Shown piece after piece: positions 6,095-6,637 of a stretch of 6,637 nt of DNA. The DNA is taken from the NCBI GenBank assembly GCA_002354135.1, contig DEKZ01000475.1:398-7034 (forward strand). The letters run 5' to 3'. The stretch comes from Massilia sp. UBA2709. GTDB taxonomy: Bacteria; Pseudomonadota; Gammaproteobacteria; Burkholderiales; Burkholderiaceae_D. The position numbers and the translations under genes were made by a program. The stretch's first letter is position 1, and every line of letters starts with the position of its first letter. The notes under the pieces were generated by a model. It was not told where the DNA came from. It saw only the letters and a list, made by a program, of their open reading frames with translations, and made no database searches.

Positions 6095-6112
6095 AGAACT
6101 GATGCAAGTTCT
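6095..6112. repeat. inverted repeat upstream of the WXXGXW-repeat promoter
   Basis: AGAACT (6095-6100) and AGTTCT (6107-6112) form a perfect 6-bp inverted repeat with a 6-base spacer. It lies about 35 to 50 bases upstream of the predicted transcription start, where the -35 box is weak, so it could be an activator site. TTACACC (6112-6118) recurs at 6154-6160 nearby. Confidence 0.35.
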
Positions 6113-6199
6113 TACACCCGAAACATTTGCTCGCACCCTGGGTAACGAAGCATTTACACCATCGCTGAATTTGTAACAGCGGGCCTTTCGGCGTCCCCG

Positions 6200-6231
6200 A
6201 AAACAAAACAGCCGGCGCAAGGCCGGCTGTT
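6200..6231 (-). terminator. intrinsic terminator of the TonB-domain gene
   Basis: On the minus strand AACAGCCGGC (6231-6222) pairs perfectly with GCCGGCTGTT (6216-6207) around a 5-base loop and is followed by TTGTTTT (6206-6200). It starts 25 bases after the stop codon of the TonB-domain gene and separates it from the WXXGXW-repeat gene. Confidence 0.9.
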
Positions 6232-6256
6232 GATGATGCTGGATAAAGCGGACAGA

Positions 6257-6601
6257 TTAGTCCAGCTTCCAGGCGTAGTCGACCTTGGTCGTGGTCTGGG
6301 CCGGCGAGCCGTCCTTGGTGCCCGGCTTGAACTTGCATGCCGACAGGCCCTTCAGGGCTGCCCTATCGAGGCCCTTGAAGCCGCTCGACTTTTCCAGCTT
6401 CGAATCGACGACGCTGCCGTCGGCGCCGACGACGAAGGACATCGAGGTGACGCCCTGCTCTTCGTTCATCAGCGACGCTTTTGGGTATTCGACCTTGCAC
6501 TTCGACGGGTCGAAGGAAGCCGGGACTTCCGCGGCGAATGCCGAGCCGGCGAAGGAGGCGAAGACGAGGGTAGCAATGGCGCTCAGGTAAGGCTTTTTCA
6601 T
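6257..6601 (-). CDS. small exported TonB C-terminal-domain protein
   Basis: The protein has 114 residues. A signal peptide (MKKPYLSAIATLVFASFAG.., cleavage near residue 23-24 after SAFA) precedes a single TonB C-terminal-like domain. YPKASLMNEEQGVTSMSFVV (39-58), DGSVVDSKLEKSSGFKGLDR (61-80) and the CKFKPG..DGSPAQT segment (89-103) follow the usual pattern of that fold (YP, G, V.F.V..DG, SSG...LD.AA, F.P...G.P). Unlike true TonB it has no membrane anchor and no Pro-rich spacer, so it is probably a free periplasmic protein and not an energy transducer; its partner is unknown. Cys35 and Cys89 could form a disulfide. An AGGGAT string lies about 12 bases before the ATG, a rather long spacing. Only 36 bases of upstream DNA are in the window, so the promoter cannot be judged. 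Confidence 0.88.
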   Translation of the reverse strand: MKKPYLSAIATLVFASFAGSAFAAEVPASFDPSKCKVEYPKASLMNEEQGVTSMSFVVGADGSVVDSKLEKSSGFKGLDRAALKGLSACKFKPGTKDGSPAQTTTKVDYAWKLD

Positions 6602-6637
6602 AATTTTTAATATCCCTAAAGTGGTTAATGTGCCGCT

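Noticed and set aside
6036..6338. Upstream extension of the WXXGXW-repeat frame to a 249-residue protein
   Set aside because: The extension crosses the terminator and coding end of the TonB-domain gene. The start at 6035 has a good AGGAG site and opens a signal peptide.
1..6637. CRISPR array, transposon ends or a multi-gene defence system
   Set aside because: There are no regularly spaced repeats beyond the two-copy coding repeat at 5625-5697, no transposase-like frame and no recognisable defence enzymes.

Overview
The window is high-GC bacterial chromosome and looks like a betaproteobacterium, probably of the Oxalobacteraceae (Massilia or a relative). That placement is an inference from protein style: a Cache-PAS-GGDEF-EAL regulator, a WXXGXW-repeat protein with calcium-type Asp repeats, and a single-domain secreted TonB C-terminal protein. 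No single marker proves it.

Left part (1-490): the 3' end of an unrecognised plus-strand gene, a strong sigma-70-type promoter, a complete tRNA-His(GTG) gene with encoded CCA, and an intrinsic terminator. Just downstream, an imperfect hairpin sits directly in front of a plus-strand gene (493-1575) for a membrane protein of unknown function. By hand count its base composition is less GC-rich than the gene beside it.

Centre (1581-4692): a minus-strand gene for a large membrane c-di-GMP enzyme (periplasmic Cache, HAMP-like linker, PAS, GGDEF, EAL). Both catalytic halves and the GGDEF inhibitory site look intact. It converges on the unknown gene with only 5 bases between the two stop codons. Its other side is a 241-base divergent intergenic region with palindromes and weak promoter candidates.

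Right part (4693-6637): a plus-strand membrane protein with a bacterial PH-like domain, carrying a long Lys/Ala/Pro-rich linker between its two membrane helices. A very strong 17-bp terminator hairpin separates it from two convergent minus-strand genes. Both of these encode small exported proteins: the WXXGXW/Asp-repeat protein, then a TonB C-terminal-domain protein with its own terminator.

The genes do not form an obvious operon; most are single transcription units with their own promoters or terminators. The shared theme is the cell envelope and c-di-GMP signalling. I see no CRISPR array, transposase, integrase or recognisable defence system. The least explained items are the membrane protein behind the tRNA with its leader hairpin, and the linker-bearing PH-domain protein.
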